DNA from: Omphiscola glabra
Taxonomy: Eukaryota; Mollusca; Gastropoda; Lymnaeidae
Reading direction: 5' to 3'
DNA: 64,000 nt
Assembly: GCA_964017045.1 (NCBI GenBank)
Contig: OZ024797.1
Coordinates: 13,919,062 to 13,983,061, forward strand
Part shown: in pieces, positions 1-11,578 of the stretch
How the letters are laid out: every line of letters starts with the position of its first letter
Numbering within the stretch: position 1 is the first letter of the stretch
Notes under the pieces: generated by a model
What the model saw: only the letters and a program-made list of their open reading frames with translations
Database searches by the model: none
Told to the model about the DNA's origin: nothing
Translations under genes and position numbers: made by a program

Positions 1-560
1 AGAACGAACACGTTAGACGGCGTTAAATGGCCACCCAGTGTCATAGGACTAGTGTTAGTCTATAGCAAATGTGCACCACTGAGTAAAAACGGTTGCGTAA
101 TTCATTAAATCTACTCAATGAATTGTCAATGGTTCCTTTTTTTTCTGTAACCAATGTTTACTTCTCTTTTTTTTTTCCGTTTGTTTTTGTGTTCTTGGAA
201 ATTAAAATACAACTTTAGAACCGTCTCACAATTAAAAAATTGTTAAAATTAAAATAAATAAATATTTGCAGTTGATAATCACGTACAGATCCCTTGTGAC
301 GTTAAATAATTTCGCATCGGACTCGGGGAAGGGGGGGGGGGGAGGAGTTTTTGGACGTAATTATCGGGAATTATATTTAACGCGCTATTGAACTCATTAT
401 TGGACCATACTTTCTTTCGAACATATATAGAATTATTTGTAATATACTCTCAATACCAAATTCGCTCATTAGGTTATAGCAGTACACGAGTTACACCAGA
501 AGATGATTATATGTAAGAGATTACGCATTTATTTCGACACAGAAAGTAATTAAAGAACAA
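1..560. other. Non-coding AT-rich sequence
   Basis: I see no gene here. It holds AT-rich single-copy-looking DNA with short T and A homopolymers and one run of G near 331-342. No open frame of note overlaps it apart from spill-over from the array to the right. Confidence 0.6.
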
Positions 561-1605
561 AATCTTAATAATCGTGCCATACACAACAGTTTATGATCTA
601 ATAATCGTGCCATACACAACAGTTTATGATCTAATAATCGTGCCATACACAACAGTTTATGATCTAATAATCGTGCCATACACAACGGCCTTATGATCTT
701 AATAATCGTGCCATACACAACAGCTTCATGATCTTAATAATCGTGCCATACAAAACGGCTTTATGATCTTAATAACCGTGCCATACACAACAGCTTTATG
801 ATCTTAATAATCGTGCCATACACAACAGCTTTATGATCTTAATAATCGTGCCATACACAACAGCTTTATGATCTTAATAATCGTGCCATACACAACGGCT
901 TTATGATCTTAATAATCGTGCCATACACAATAGCTTTATGATCTTAATAATCGTGCCATACACAACAGCTTTATGATCTTAATAATCGTGCCATACACAA
1001 CAGCTTTATGATCTTAATAATCGTGCCATACACAACAGCTTTATGATCTTAATAATCGTGCCATACACAACGGCTTTATGATCTTAATAATCGTGCCATA
1101 CACAATAGCTTTATGATCTTAATAATCGTGCCATACACAACGGCCTTATGATCTTAATAATCGTGCCATACACAACAGCTTCATGATCTTAATAATCGTG
1201 CCATACACAACAGCTTCATGATCTTAATAATCGTGCCATACACAACGGCTTTATGATCTTAATAATCGTGCCATACACAACCGCTTTATGATCTTAATAA
1301 TCGTGCCATACACAACAGCTTTATGATCTTAATAATCGTGCCATACACAACAGCTTTATGATCTTAATAATCGTGCCATACACAACGGCTTTATGATGTT
1401 AATAAGCGTGCAATACACAATAGCTGTATGATCTTAATAATCGTGCCATACAATACAGCTTTATGATCTAATAATCGTGCCATACACAACAGCTTTATGA
1501 TCTTAATAATCGTGCCATACACAACGGCTTTTTGATCTTAATAATCGTGCCATACACAACGGCTTTATGATCTTAATAATCGTGCCATATACAACAGCTT
1601 TATGA
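561..1605. repeat. 35-bp minisatellite array (about 30 copies)
   Basis: The core AATCGTGCCATACACAAC recurs every 35 bp, with a few 33-bp units lacking two bases at the left end. Copies differ mainly by CAGCTTT/CGGCTTT/TAGCTTT variants. The variants are interspersed in blocks, as expected from unequal exchange. Short ORFs inside are by-products of the repeat. Confidence 0.97.
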
Positions 1606-2450
1606 CAACCTATTGCTTTACGCGCTATATGACTGGCCAGCCTGTGAGTGTATTTGCCAGTGTTGGAGTGTAATTACATTGTTATCTCTCTCTCCCCTGT
1701 CCCAGGCAGATAGACCTGGCGTATCCATTTCTTCCTTCGCGGCATATCTCCCTAGGCAGGTCTGGACGCCACTACCAGGATGTTCGCCACCCCACCCCCC
1801 GAACCCCCCCCCCACCCCAACGTCTTGTAATAGATATGTTATTTTAACGACATCGCCAACGGTGAGTTTTCTGTACAATCATTTCTTTCTGACGGCGGCG
1901 GCTTTCCGACTGTCCTTGGTCTCACACGTAACAGAGGAAGAACCTTTCATCTATGTGGCCATTCAGTGGTTGGACAATTATGATTACAGCATCACTAGGT
2001 AGTTAAGTTTAAGTTTTTACCGAAACAATCATGGGATGACTCCATGAAAATACAAGGATGATGTGTTGGGCACTGAGCTGTAACTTAATTCGAATTATAA
2101 TTTTTTTTTTTTTAAAACGCACCTTGTCTTTTCCCCAACACGACGGGCAAGTAATTCGTTGTCCAGTCAACTGGTCAGTGTCTACACGTGCTCTCATTTC
2201 CCCCCTTCCATCCGACTAGTTTACACAGACGCATTCGAACACTCACCCCTTGGCCGCGAAGTAGACATTTTTACCATTTCGCCACACGCCTGACAAGGAA
2301 ATGTTATTTCAGATTCAAAATCTCATTGTTCTTATATACCAAACGAACGAAACAAAAATCCCAAATGAATGATTGAATTGAAAGAGACCAAGTAAACAGC
2401 TGCTAACATGTTCGTAATATTGTATTATGTCATGTATCTAAACCTAAATA
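1606..2450. other. No recognisable gene
   Basis: A 129-codon plus-strand frame (1613-2002) starts at the array edge and includes a low-complexity Pro-rich stretch from a C-run. Its composition and lack of a recognisable domain argue against a real gene. The rest is AT-rich non-coding DNA with a T-run near 2101. Confidence 0.5.
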
Positions 2451-2454
2451 TGTA

Positions 2455-2695
2455 TAAATGGATGCTGGGTGTCCGAGTGGCCGGTGGTCTAAACTGAGCG
2501 AAATATCAAGTTTTACGCGCCAAACGAATTCAAACCCAAAAGATGGAGTCCCTATGGCAAATAACATTGATACAATGAAACATTCTGACAACTCATGTGA
2601 CGGCAATGGTGCCAAGCTGTATCATCCACATGATGTTCCCTGCAAAGTGGAGAGAGGCGATTTGCTGTTGGGAACCTAGAACTAGAAGAATAATC
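2455..2695 (+). mobile_element. tRNA-derived SINE-like copy
   Basis: The stretch begins with GGGTGTCCGAGTGGCCGG, which matches the D-arm/A-box region of a Leu/Ser-type tRNA. About 50 bases on is GAATTCAAACCC, a decayed B-box (consensus GGTTCGAANCC). Both pol III boxes at tRNA spacing followed by a roughly 160-bp unrelated body is the SINE plan. The 3' end is unclear, and a tRNA pseudogene is the alternative. Confidence 0.5.
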
Positions 2696-2900
2696 CCAGG
2701 CCTTGTGGATTTCGAGAGCTAGTGATGATTTTCATTAATTTGATGACAGAAGATTACCCTAATGATTGAGTCATTTCGTCTGCCCTTATATTTGTTTGAT
2801 TTGTTCGCTTCTTTCAATTGTGAAAATGTTTGAATGTCCACTATGACCTGCCACAAGGCTAGTATAAATTATATACAGCAATAGCATGGTTGTTCCACGT

Positions 2901-3082
2901 CAGAGCCATAGCGTGACTTTTGGAGGGCACCCCCACCCCCCGTGTGCCCCTAATAGGTTTATGGTTTTTGGCTATTCAATGGATTTTAAAATATTTTCTT
3001 TTTAAAAAAAATAAATTCTCCACATCAAAAGTGTGGTTTCTTTAAATATCCAAGCCCCCCCCCCCCTTTTGCTACGTCTCTG
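2901..3082. mobile_element. hAT-like MITE, CAGNGGCGTAGC family
   Basis: The left end CAGAGCCATAGC and the complement of the right end, CAGAGACGTAGC, form imperfect terminal inverted repeats. Flanks TTCCACGT and GGCCATGT agree at 5 of 8 positions, a decayed 8-bp target duplication. The internal C-run and G-rich edge resemble the other copies at 25215, 35658 and 59240. Confidence 0.6.
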
Positions 3083-3090
3083 GGCCATGT

Positions 3091-3729
3091 GACCTTCCTT
3101 TAAACGAACCGCATGTCTACAAACACAACATCCCATGGACGAGCTATATTTACACTTCTATTATTTGTAACCAATGTTTTGAGTCCAAATTTTCCTTTAA
3201 CTTTATAGAGCAGGCCTTCAAAACATGTCAGTGAAACTAACGTTCAATATGCTTTGTCGAGGGCTTTAGGTTGGGGGTGGGGGGTGATCTTCCTCAAGAG
3301 TACTTGACCAGGCAGACAGACCACACATGTCGAGCAGACAAAACTCTTTTTTTAACATCAAACAATACAAACACACTTTACGCTTTCGGCTTTTCTCGGC
3401 AATCACCATCTTCGTCTTCTTCTTTCTCTTTTTAAAAAAAAAAAAAAATACATATTCGGGGCCCGAATCGATTTCTAGACTCTTGAGGTAACATACTCTG
3501 ACAGCCAATCGAAACCGAGCCAACAAAACTTCCACCAATCGGTCCTCGCACCTCGGTGGATTATTGGCGCGCACATCAACATCGGCCAATGGTATCAGAT
3601 ATCAAAGAGGTAGCGTAATGGGTCTCAAGATGGTCCTCAAATACAGATCCTGAAGAGTGGTGTGCGCTGGTTATTTGGGATGTTTCCTGTTAAGCGGCCT
3701 TAAATGCTCTTTTATTGGATCAGATTTTG
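3091..3729. other. No recognisable gene
   Basis: Single-copy-looking sequence with A- and T-runs near 3430. A 107-codon minus-strand frame (3266-3589) contains homopolymeric Phe and Lys/Arg stretches and shows no domain, so it is not called as a gene. Confidence 0.5.
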
Positions 3730-5906
3730 GAGATGGAAACTGCTGAGATGGAAACTGCTGAGATTGGAAACTGCTGAGATTGGAAACTGCTGAGATTGGA
3801 AACTGCTGATATGGAAACTGCTGAGATGGAAACTGCTGAGATTGGAAACTGCTGAGAATGGAAACTGCTGAGATTGGAAACTGCTGAGATTGGAAACTGC
3901 TGAGATGGAAACTGCTGAGATGGAAACTGCTGAGATTGGAAACTACTAAGATGGAAACTGCTGAGATTGGAAACTGCTGAGATGGAAACTGCTGAGATTG
4001 GAAACTGCTGAGATGGAAACTACTGAGATGGAAACTGTTGAGATGGAAATTACTGAGATGGAAACTGCTTAGATGGAAACTACTGAGATGGAAACTGCTG
4101 AGATTGGAAACTGCTGAGATTGGAAACTACTGAGATGGAAATTACTGAGATGGAAACTGCTGAGATGAAAACTACTGAGATGGAAACTGCTGAGATGGAA
4201 ACTGCTGAGATGGAAACTACTGAGATGGAAACTACTGAGATGGAAACTACTGAGATGGAAACTGCTGAGATGGAAACTACTGAGATGGAAACTGCTGAGA
4301 TGGAAACTGCTGAGATGGAAACTGCTGAGATGGAAACTGCTGAGATGGAAACTACTGAGATGGAAACTACTGAGATGGAAACTACTGAGATGGAAACTGC
4401 TGAGATGGAAACTGCTGAGATTGGAAACTGCTGAGATGGAAACTGCTGAGATTGGAAACTGCTGAGATTGGAAACTGCTAAGATTGGAAACTGCAGAGAT
4501 GGAAACTACTGAGATGGAAACTACTGAGATGGAAACTGCTTAGATGGAAACTACTGAGATGGAAACTGCTGAGATGGACACTGCTGAGATGGAAACTGCT
4601 GAGATGGAAACTGCTGAGATGGAAACTACTGAGATGGAAATTACTTAGATGGAAACTGCTGAGATGGAAACTGCTGAGATGGAAACTGCTGAGATGGAAA
4701 CTGCTGAGATGGAAACTGCTGAGATGGAAACTACTGAGATGGAAACTGCTGAGATTGGAAACTGCTGAGATGGAAACTACTGAGATTGGAAACTGCTGAG
4801 ATGGAAACTGCTGAGATGGAAACTGCTGAGATTGGAAACTGCTGAGATGGAAACTGCTGAGATTGGAAACTGCAGAGATGGAAACTGCTGAGATTGGAAA
4901 CTGCTGAGATGGAAACTGCTGATATGGAAACTGCTGAGATGGAAACTGCTAAGATTGGAAACTGCTGAGATGGAAACTACTGAGATGGAAACTGCTGAGA
5001 TTGGAAACTGCTGAGATTGGAAACTGCTGAGATGGAAACTACTGAGATGGAAACTGCTGAGATTGGAAACTGCTGAGATGGAAACTGCTGAGATGGAAAC
5101 TGCTGAGATGGAAACTGCTGAGATGGAAACTGCTGAGATTAGAAACTGCTGAGATGGAAACTGCTGAGATGGAAACTGCTGAGATGGAAACTGCTGAGAT
5201 GGAAACTGCTGAGATGGAAACTGCTGAGATTGGGAACTGCTGAGATTGGAAACTGCTGAGACTCGAAACTGCTGAGATGGAAACTGCTGAGATGGAAACT
5301 GCTGAGATTGGAAACTGCTGAGATTGGAAACTGCTGAGATGGAAACTGCTGAGATGGAAACTGCTGAGATGGAAACTGCTGAGATGGAAACTGCTGAGAT
5401 TGGAAACTGCTGAGATGGATGGAAACTTCTGAGATTGGAAACTGCTGAGATGGAAACTACTGAGATGGAAACTACTGAGATAGAAACTACTGAGATGGAA
5501 ACTGCTGAGATGAAAACTGCTGAGATTGGAAACTGCTGAGATGGAAACTGCTGAGATGGAAACTGCTGAGATTGGAAACTGCTGAGATGGAAACTGCTGA
5601 GACGAAAACTGTTGAGATTAGAAACTGCTGAGATTAGAAACTGCTGACATTGGAAACTGCTGAGATGGAAACTGCTGAGATGGAAACTGCTGAGATTGGA
5701 AACTGCTGAGATGGAAACTGCTGAGATGGAAACTGCTTAGATGGAAACTGCTGAGATTGGAAAATGCTGAGATGGAAACTGCTGAGACGAAAACTGTTGA
5801 GATTAGAAACTGCTGAGATTAGAAACTGCTGACATTGGAAACTGCTGAGATTGGAAACTACTGAGAAGGAAACTACTGAGATGGAAACTGCTGAGATGGA
5901 AACTGC
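3730..5906. repeat. 15/16-bp minisatellite (GAGATGGAAACTGCT)
   Basis: About 140 copies of GAGATGGAAACTGCT span almost 2.2 kb. A 16-bp form (GAGATTGG...) is mixed in, and there are CTGCT/CTACT variants. Where only 15-bp units occur (about 4120-4410) the frame reads as a Met-Glu-Thr-Ala-Glu pentapeptide repeat. Each 16-bp unit shifts frame, so no long protein is maintained. Confidence 0.97.
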
Positions 5907-6560
5907 GTAGAGTCAAGAGGTATATTGAAGACTCAAAAATATAAACTATAATTACACTCTTAATAATCTATCGTAAAAGTACCCCTCAAAAACACTAACT
6001 TACTGTGTACAAGCTGCCAGTAACTTACTGTTTTTACTTTGAGAAAGCGATAGCATATCGTTATCAGCCTACAGTAATTTAGCGATAATATGCTGTTACT
6101 TTTCAGTTTACCGTTAACGGTAACCTACAATAAGTTACCGTTTTTTTTTTAAAAACCCCAAAAATCCCCAGGTATATTCTTTATATAGTGCCGACCCCCA
6201 TCCTTTAATATTAGGTGATTTTAATTAAACAACAAATAAAATAAGAAGTATACAATAAAATAAGAAATGTTCTCAAGCAAGTTACAAAATTTATTCCCAT
6301 TTTCGGATTGAAAAATTAAATTCAGCCTAAGTCTTCGTCAGTGACATGACTCCCCGACTTGCAGCTTGTCTGGGGAATTAGTCTCTCCAATACTGCCTTC
6401 TCAACTTCCAATAAAGGCCACCGCAATCTCAAAGTTTCTGTACAATACTGCCATCTCAACTTGTCTGTACAATACTGCCATCTTAACTGGTCTTTCAAAA
6501 AGTGGCATCACCATGCTTAGAAAATGTACCGGTCACTAAAGAGAGAATGAAACAAAAACA
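5907..6560. other. No recognisable gene
   Basis: AT-rich sequence. Between 5990 and 6145 there are several short partly inverted GTAAC/GTTAC words that could form weak hairpins, but no clean terminal repeats or target duplication. Confidence 0.45.
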
Positions 6561-6561
6561 G

Positions 6562-6623
6562 ATTTTAACACAATTTAATAGACAACAATGCTACTCAACT
6601 AACACATTTACTTTTGTTTATAT
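6562..6623 (+). repeat. Left copy of a ~62-bp direct repeat flanking a MITE
   Basis: The segment TTAACACAATTTAATAGAC up to the element recurs almost identically at 7120-7185, immediately after the MITE. The two copies differ at a few bases. Each abuts the element through a TTAA. Confidence 0.85.
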
Positions 6624-6627
6624 TTAA

Positions 6628-7119
6628 CCCATTCAATCCAGGGCGCTCAGAAATTTTTAATTGGAGACCCCAACCAAAGGGGAGCAACTCCACCCTTAAC
6701 GTGGGTAGGTTTTGAAATAAATTCAAAACAAATCTATTTAACAGTATAATCATATGAAATAAATTGATTTGCATCCATAAATGGTTGCTATATGTGTTGT
6801 GTAACATTATTTCATAATGCTTTTCTTGTGTAAATTCCTAAAAGTCAATTTTCAACGAAGTATTTGAATACAAACGATTATAAAAATAAAATAAAAAATC
6901 TGCTTTTAAAATAATGAATACTCCTCACCCATTAAATAAAAATATTTTTAAAAAGAGAGTAATCTCCCTTGGTCTCGTTTCTAGCGAGATTTACATTTAA
7001 ATAGTGAGATTTCCACTTCCTTTTTAGCAACGTGTAAACAAAGGATTGAGTGGCCGGATTTGGCCGTAATGGGATTGAATCGGTACTGGCCGGATTTGGT
7101 CGCTACTGGATTGAATGGG
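6628..7119. mobile_element. TTAA-target MITE, copy 1
   Basis: A 492-bp element is bounded by TTAA on both sides. Its terminal inverted repeat is CCCATTCAATCC on the left and GGATTGAATGGG on the right. A CCC start with a TTAA target fits piggyBac-type elements; Kolobok-type also uses TTAA. It has no coding capacity. A second copy lies at 7517-8012. Confidence 0.85.
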
Positions 7120-7185
7120 TTAACACAATTTAATAGACAACAATGCTGCTCAACTAACACATTTACTTTCATTTGCGTTTAAATA
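7120..7185 (+). repeat. Right copy of the direct repeat flanking MITE 1
   Basis: It matches 6562-6623 in CACAATTTAATAGACAACAA and the following bases through TTTACTTT. This is far longer than the 4-bp target duplication expected for the MITE. Confidence 0.85.
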
Positions 7186-7516
7186 AATAAGCTATACATT
7201 CAAACTGCAGTAGAGTAGTAACCTCCTAAGGCTTGCAGGCTCTGCATGCATTTCGCAGGGGTTGCTGTCAATCCCTTCCCCATAACACTACTAAACATCA
7301 ATAACTCATAAAACATTGAGTACGGTACCCCTTAGAAAGTGATAATAGAAAGGACCCTGGGAGACAAAATGTTTGGGAACCACTGCACTACAGAATAAGC
7401 CAAGAGAATATCCCACAATTAAACATTTTATAACTCTAATTTTTTCTAAAGTAAAAAAAAACGTATTTTACAAACTCGAGCTAACATGATAAAGGGGAGT
7501 TACAAGGTGACCTTTA
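7186..7516. other. Spacer with a possible hAT element end
   Basis: No gene. TTTGGGAACCACTG at about 7371-7386 matches the right terminus of hAT elements whose ends read CAGTGGTTCCCAAA. A convincing left end with an 8-bp target duplication was not found. Confidence 0.35.
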
Positions 7517-8012
7517 CCCACTCAATCCATGGTGATCAGAAATTTTATCACTATCCCCCAACCAAAGGGGAGCAACTCCACCCTTACCGTAGAAAGGTGT
7601 TGAACATTTTTTTAAAACAAATCTATTTAACAGCATAATTACCCGGTATATGAATTGATTTACATTCAAAAATAGTTGCTATATGTGTTGTGTAACATTA
7701 TTTCCTAGTGCTTCTCTTGTGTAAGTTCATATAAAAGTCAACTTTCAACGATGTATTTGAATACAAATGATCAAAACACTAAAATAAAAAATCTGCTTTT
7801 AAAATAATGAATACTCCTCGGCCAATAAATAAAAATATTTAAAAAAGAGTTATCTCCTTTGGTCTCATTTCTAGCGAGGTTTCCGGTTAAATAGCGAGAC
7901 TTTTCCCTTCTATTTAGAAACGTGTAAACAAAAGGTTGAGTGGCTGGATTTGGTTGCAGTGGGATTGAATCAGTACTGGCCGGATTTGACCGCTACGGGA
8001 TTGATGAATGGG
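7517..8012. mobile_element. TTAA-target MITE, copy 2
   Basis: A diverged copy of the element at 6628-7119, sharing its whole length. This includes the GGGGAGCAACTCCACCCTTA block, TATGTGTTGTGTAACATTAT, and the subterminal GGATTTG/GGATTGAAT words. The left terminus is CCCACTCAATCC after a TTTA (a mutated TTAA). The right terminus ends GAATGGG before an intact TTAA. Confidence 0.85.
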
Positions 8013-8058
8013 TTAACCAGTTTTTCAACAGCAAAAGTAAAAAAGTTCTTGGACTAAC

Positions 8059-8139
8059 CTTTGTTAAAACGACAAAACACTCCAGCACTACTTTGGAAGA
8101 TCCATATCAGTTGATTAGACCTTGTCATCACAAGAGGAA
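8059..8139 (-). other. Exon-like segment 5
   Basis: Read on the minus strand, TTTTCAG precedes TTCCTCTTGTGATGAC and the segment ends AACAAAG followed by GTTAGT. The interval has one open frame of about 26 codons. The acceptor side is shared with the segments at 8920 and 9738. No known domain. It may be a real small exon or a remnant. Confidence 0.4.
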
Positions 8140-8919
8140 CTGAAAATTAAAAAATCATTATATATATTAAAGTTGAAAATTAAAACTAAATAAGTAAAGA
8201 CAAACTTAATATAGGCTATATACGATAATAGTATCAATTCACAAAAATAGAGTATGAATCAATTTCTAAAACATAAGTATAGCAGCTCTTCTAAGCTTAA
8301 AATCTGATCAATACCAGCTAACTAAAGTTTTGCAAAGAGTTATGGTATCGACCTCTACAAAATTATACCAATGAACCTGTAAATATAACAATACACAGGG
8401 AACACAGCAGAGTAGGTGTTATTCATAGGTTAAGCATAAAAAAAATATTTCCATGTCTCGGCCAGTTAGTGCATAAGCCATGGGCAGTGCTGTTCAAGGT
8501 TTGTCATATCCAGGTTGGACTGTATACATAATGTATACTGCAGTGTTTCCCAAACTTGTGGTCGAAGCCCCACCTGGTAACGTTCAAAGTCTATGTCACT
8601 TGAAAGGTGAATTATCTTGCTAGCAATACCCATATTATACAAGGAAATATTGAATTTAAAAAATCAATGAACCAAAAAGGGTTAAAAACATTCTTAGAAA
8701 ACAAATACTGTAGTATGTAGCATAGGGTACAGGAAAAATCACAATGGAGAAATACCATAGTTAGAAGGAGATCCAAAAGTTTTTAATACATTCCTCTCCA
8801 TTACAGCAAGAATATCACAACCCCCCTCTCAAATATTCTAATTGCCATCACATGTAGGGAAGCACATAGGTAATAGCCTCAAGATAAGCCATCTTTCAAA
8901 AATAATCCATGGGACTTAC
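8140..8919. other. Intron-like spacer of the exon-module cluster
   Basis: AT-rich sequence with no ORF. At 8475-8500 it carries the module motif CAGTGCTGTTCAAGG, related to CAGTGCTATTTAAA words at 9342, 10142 and 10868. CAGTGTTTCCCAAAC at about 8544 resembles a hAT terminus, without a partner. Confidence 0.4.
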
Positions 8920-8998
8920 CCTTTAGAATAATATTCCACCATTGCATTATAAACAATCTTGTTGAATAATCCATTTCACTTTGTCATCAGAACAGGAA
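8920..8998 (-). other. Exon-like segment 4
   Basis: On the minus strand TTTTCAG precedes TTCCTGTTCTGATGAC, and the segment ends TCTAAAGG followed by GTAAGTCCC, a strong donor. The frame homologous to segment 1 (KIVYNA...) has a TGA upstream within the exon, so the copy looks non-coding or decayed. Confidence 0.4.
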
Positions 8999-8999
8999 C

Positions 9000-9737
9000 T
9001 GAAAATTTTTTAAAAAAAGTTGACATTGAAACAATCTAAGTAAAGCAACTCTAGAATACTATACATCATTATCAGGTACCAGTTCATAAATATGGCATAT
9101 AATAAGACATAAAACAATCAGAAGCCTAAATCATCAATTTTAACAACATATATACCCGGTAGATCAGTGGCCCTAAGCATTGACAAAATCTTTCCAAGAG
9201 CTAAAAAATTACAAAATAGAATGATATCTACATCTACAAAAATTACAATAAAACTTATTAAAACCAATTAATGACGTATACTGTTAAAACTCATGTAAAA
9301 ATTGTGCTTTTTGTAGGTGAAACTATAATTACATTTGTGAGTTATTGCATATGCCAGGATCAGTGCTATTTAAAAGGTCCATGTAAGACTATGTACTTTT
9401 ACCTAAATTCTTTGGTCCATGCCCAGCCTTATCACCATAAAAGGTTGATGTCACATAAAAGATGTCTAAACTTTCTTCCACTAGCCGTAATCATTTTATA
9501 TAAGAAAGCATTTGATTTTTGTTCTAAAAGGGAGTTTTTTTATTCTTAGTTTGAAAAAGGTTGGTTTTGAGAGAGGGGGTAGGGGAACTAGGCAAAATGC
9601 TATAGAGAAATACTGAAGTTAAAATAAAAGGTGACCTGAAAGTTAAAGAAATTCCCCTTTATTAGAGTTAGAATAAATAATGAGTCTGTAATATGCCCAA
9701 GATAAGTTATTTTCAAAAAAAAATCCATGGGACTTAC
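9000..9737. other. Intron-like duplicated spacer
   Basis: The block from about 9060 to 9200 (GGTACCAGTTCATAAA...ATCAGTGGCCCTAAG) recurs at 9898-9995. The short ORF at 9271-9549 lies in this AT-rich spacer and shows no domain. Confidence 0.45.
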
Positions 9738-9829
9738 CGTTTAGAATAAGTGTTTAGAATAAGACTCCACTAAAGCATTATCAACAATCTTGATATATAA
9801 TCCATTTCACTTTGTCATCAGAATAGAAA
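9738..9829 (-). other. Exon-like segment 3
   Basis: The acceptor TTTTCAG precedes TTTCTATTCTGATGAC and the donor is GTAAGTCCCATG. It is homologous to the segment at 8920, with a 13-bp internal duplication (GTTTAGAATAAG repeated). The same TGA as in segment 4 is present, so the two share a stop that predates their duplication. Confidence 0.4.
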
Positions 9830-10211
9830 CTGAAAATTTTTAAAAAATTGACATGTAAAATAACCTAAGTAAAGCAACCCTAAAATTTGTCAATATCAGG
9901 TACCAGTTCATAAAATATGACATATTAAAAGGCTATGAAACAATCAGAGGCTAAATGATGTCAATTTTAATGACATATAGATCAGTGGCCCTAAGAATGG
10001 ACACAATCTTTTCCAAAGTTAAATTTACAAATAAGAATGATATCTACATCTAAAATCGCAATTTAACATATTTAAAACACATGCTGTTGAAACTAGAGTA
10101 AAATTTGTTTCTATTGCAGGTTTAAAAATATTGCGTTAATTGTTGCAAATGTTAGGATCAGTGGTATTTAAAGTCTGTTATTTCCATGCTGTAATGTATA
10201 CTGGGACTTAC

Positions 10212-10354
10212 CCCATTAAAAAACCACCGTTGCATAATAAACAATCTTGATAAATTCTTGTCTACAAGGTGGAGATATCTCTTCATTTCTTGATACCAGG
10301 TGGTAGAGTGTCCCATGAGACTCAAGGGCATTCACCATGCTGTCTATTAAACTG
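10212..10354 (-). pseudogene. Exon-like segment 2 (frameshifted copy of segment 1)
   Basis: On the minus strand it reads ...SSLIDSMVNALESHGTLYHL and continues as in segment 1. A 1-bp deletion near the donor (GTGGTTTTTTAATGGGG against GTGGACTTTTTAATGGGG) brings a TAA into frame just before GTAAGT. It is a recent tandem duplicate of 10937-11079, one module of about 726 bp away. Confidence 0.55.
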
Positions 10355-10936
10355 GACTGCTGTTGAATTGTACAGATGAAATCATGATGAAAATAATGTA
10401 TTTAGATTTTTAGTGATAGTTTTGATTCAAAATTCAAATCTTGTAATTATAAAGGACAAATGAGTCTATAAAAATAATACAAAATGAAAGTATAAATTAA
10501 ATTTAAAAGCATGCAGATGCATTAACAATCCTATAAGATGGGATGCTTTGACTATACTTAAAACTTTAATTTGCTCGCTTTTATATCTAATGTATAATAT
10601 GTACATTATAAACATTACTGTCATCTGCATGAAAGTAACATAATTATTGCACCGCCCCTGACAACATGAGTTACTGGAATAACCAGTAATTCTCCATTGC
10701 TTAAGTACAGTGTACCGGTATATGTGATACAAAACACTATATATATATATATATTTGACGTGGGGATGTGGGAAGATCAGGATGTGGTTGCATTTGACGT
10801 GGGGATGTGGTTGCATTTGATGTGGGAATGTGGGTAGATCAGAATGTGGTTGCATTTGCGTGAAGTGTTGCAAATGTTAGCATCGGTGCTATTTAAAGTC
10901 TGTTATTTCCATGTTGTACTATATACTGGGACTTAC
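10355..10936. other. Duplicated intron-like spacer with a small local repeat
   Basis: 10480-10745 is duplicated at 11205-11460 (GATGGGATGCTTTGACTATA and flanks). Between the copies, 10755-10862 holds a small degenerate repeat of TTTGACGTGGGGATGTGG. An ORF at 10466-10873 results from that repeat. Confidence 0.6.
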
Positions 10937-11079
10937 CCCATTAAAAAGTCCACTGTTGCATTATAAAGAATCTTGAGAAATTCTTGAAAAGATGGAGATA
11001 TCTCTTCATTTCTTGATACTAGGTGGTAGGGTGTCTCATGAGACTCAAGGGTATTCAACAAGCTGTCTATTAAACTGGA
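10937..11079 (-). CDS. Candidate internal exon, unknown protein
   Basis: The minus-strand frame runs SSLIDSLLNTLESHETPYHL, then VSRNEEISPSFQEFLKILYN, then ATVDFLMG, ending in ATGGG followed by GTAAGTCCCAG. The upstream acceptor candidate is TTCAACAGCAG (two overlapping CAGs) after a pyrimidine-rich tract. The composition is protein-like, amphipathic and unlike the array ORFs. I do not recognise a family. The exon belongs to a tandemly duplicated module whose other copies (10212, 9738, 8920) carry stops, so this may be the least decayed copy of a broken gene, or the last functional exon of a lineage-specific one. No start codon is assigned, because the ATG at 11121 lies upstream of the likely acceptor. 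Confidence 0.4.
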
Positions 11080-11578
11080 CTGCTGTTGAATTGTACAGAT
11101 GAAATCAGGATGAAATAACAATGTTTTTAGATTTTTAGTGATAGATTTGATTCAAATCTTGTAAATATAGCGGACAAATGATTCTATACAAATAATACAA
11201 ACTGAAGGTATAAATTAAAAGCATGAAGATGCATTCACAATGCTATAAGATGGGATGCTTTGACTATACCGTACTTAAAAATTTAATTTGCTCACTTTTA
11301 TATCTAATATATGATATGTACGTCACAAACATTAGTCATTTGCATGAAAGTAACATATTTACTGTATCACCCTAACAACAAGAGTTACCGGAATAACCAG
11401 TATTTCTCCATTGCTTAAGTACAGTGTACCGGTATATGCAATACAAAACAATATATATGTATACACACACACTTCATTAATTCCAAGCGGAGCTAAAACA
11501 GTATTTTCTTGATATGTAATACAAAAAAATCCTCAATTGTGGAATTTAAATGTAACAAACTCAAAATAAAAGTTTTAC

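Noticed and set aside
1613..2002. 129-codon plus-strand ORF next to the first array
   Set aside because: A Pro-rich stretch arises from a C-run, and an 86-codon frame is open on the opposite strand over the same bases. No domain.
4120..4434. 104-codon METAE repeat protein
   Set aside because: It is a stretch of 15-bp minisatellite units that happens to lack 16-bp units. The frame is destroyed on both sides.
5980..6150. Possible MITE with GTAACTTACTGTTTTT-type inverted words
   Set aside because: The inverted words are short and scattered and no target duplication brackets them.
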